NCBI GenBank assembly: GCA_016296885.1
Contig: JAEDHT010000008.1
Span: forward strand, 1-60,692
Origin: Clostridiaceae bacterium
GTDB lineage: Bacteria > Bacillota > Clostridia > Oscillospirales > Acutalibacteraceae
Direction: 5' to 3'
Length of the DNA stretch: 60,692 nt
Each line of letters opens with the position of its first letter. Within the stretch, counting starts at the first letter, position 1. Under the pieces are notes generated by a model. The model saw only the letters and a program-made list of their open reading frames with translations. It was not told the DNA's origin and did not search any database. This document shows positions 60,617-60,692 of this stretch, piece by piece. A program made the translations under genes and the position numbers.

Positions 60617-60692
60617 AAATCAAGCCATTATTTTTCTAAAATGTAAAGTCGTCAATGATAGGTGACACTTTTCTCAAAAAAATATGATGTTC

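Overview
The window looks like a chromosomal segment of a low-GC, spore-forming Gram-positive bacterium, most likely a Clostridia member near Ruminococcus (Oscillospiraceae). The main evidence is two secreted proteins with type I dockerins, a V-type ATPase operon, RNase Y, IreB, YpeB (spore germination), glutamine synthetase III and AT-rich DNA with strong SD sites. This is an inference from gene content; no database was searched.

Layout. 1-3911: an accessory-looking stretch (MATE exporter, AraC/GyrI-type regulator, small alpha/beta hydrolase, a 62-aa protein of the kind I associate with integrative elements). It ends in a cluster of ATTAGC repeats next to the 3' end of a tRNA-Arg(CCT) gene. 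4291-10424 (-): a surface-polymer cluster (AraD, LicD fused to a degenerate SDR, SDR epimerase, TarI/IspD-type cytidylyltransferase, ABC ATPase and permease). 10769-14604 (+): pheS, pheT and ireB. 14794-20079 (-): two secreted dockerin proteins and a phosphohexomutase. 20237-20902 (+): an orphan MacB-type ATPase. 20973-22082 (-): rplJ-rplL with an L10 leader and attenuator. 22260-31460 (+): a nine-gene V-ATPase operon plus a membrane-GNAT fusion gene. 31717-35692 (-): rny, with a long structured leader, and uvrB. 35868-40568 (+): three small unknown genes, glnN and ypeB. 40569-41495 (-): a Ca2+/Na+ antiporter. 41841-44485 (+): rpsO-pnp. 44532-50768: a SLOG protein (-), then a tiny ribbon-helix-helix protein, topB, family 4 UDG, a GT-C membrane protein and a patatin (+). 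50830-57435 (-): asd-dapA-dapB-ppk-pfkA and a PH-domain gene. 57680-60616 (+): queA and tgt, separated by a DinJ-YafQ toxin-antitoxin pair.

How the genes fit together. The polymer cluster carries parts for making a CDP-activated pentitol-like unit, attaching a phospho-group and exporting a polymer, but no recognisable polymerase or glycosyltransferase. The asd-dapA-dapB genes feed lysine and diaminopimelate synthesis, and ppk and pfkA are co-transcribed with them. queA and tgt are both queuosine tRNA-modification genes.

Most notable for follow-up: a 54-bp element repeated with fixed -10 spacing around the AraC gene; the ATTAGC repeat array beside tRNA-Arg; the LicD/degenerate-SDR fusion in the polymer cluster; a long-range-paired leader upstream of RNase Y; and several genes (pheT, queA, patatin, atpB) whose strong SD lies well upstream of the start codon, with a hairpin or tiny ORF between. 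No single locus is a clearly new defence or mobile system. Promoters, terminators and RNA folds were read by eye.
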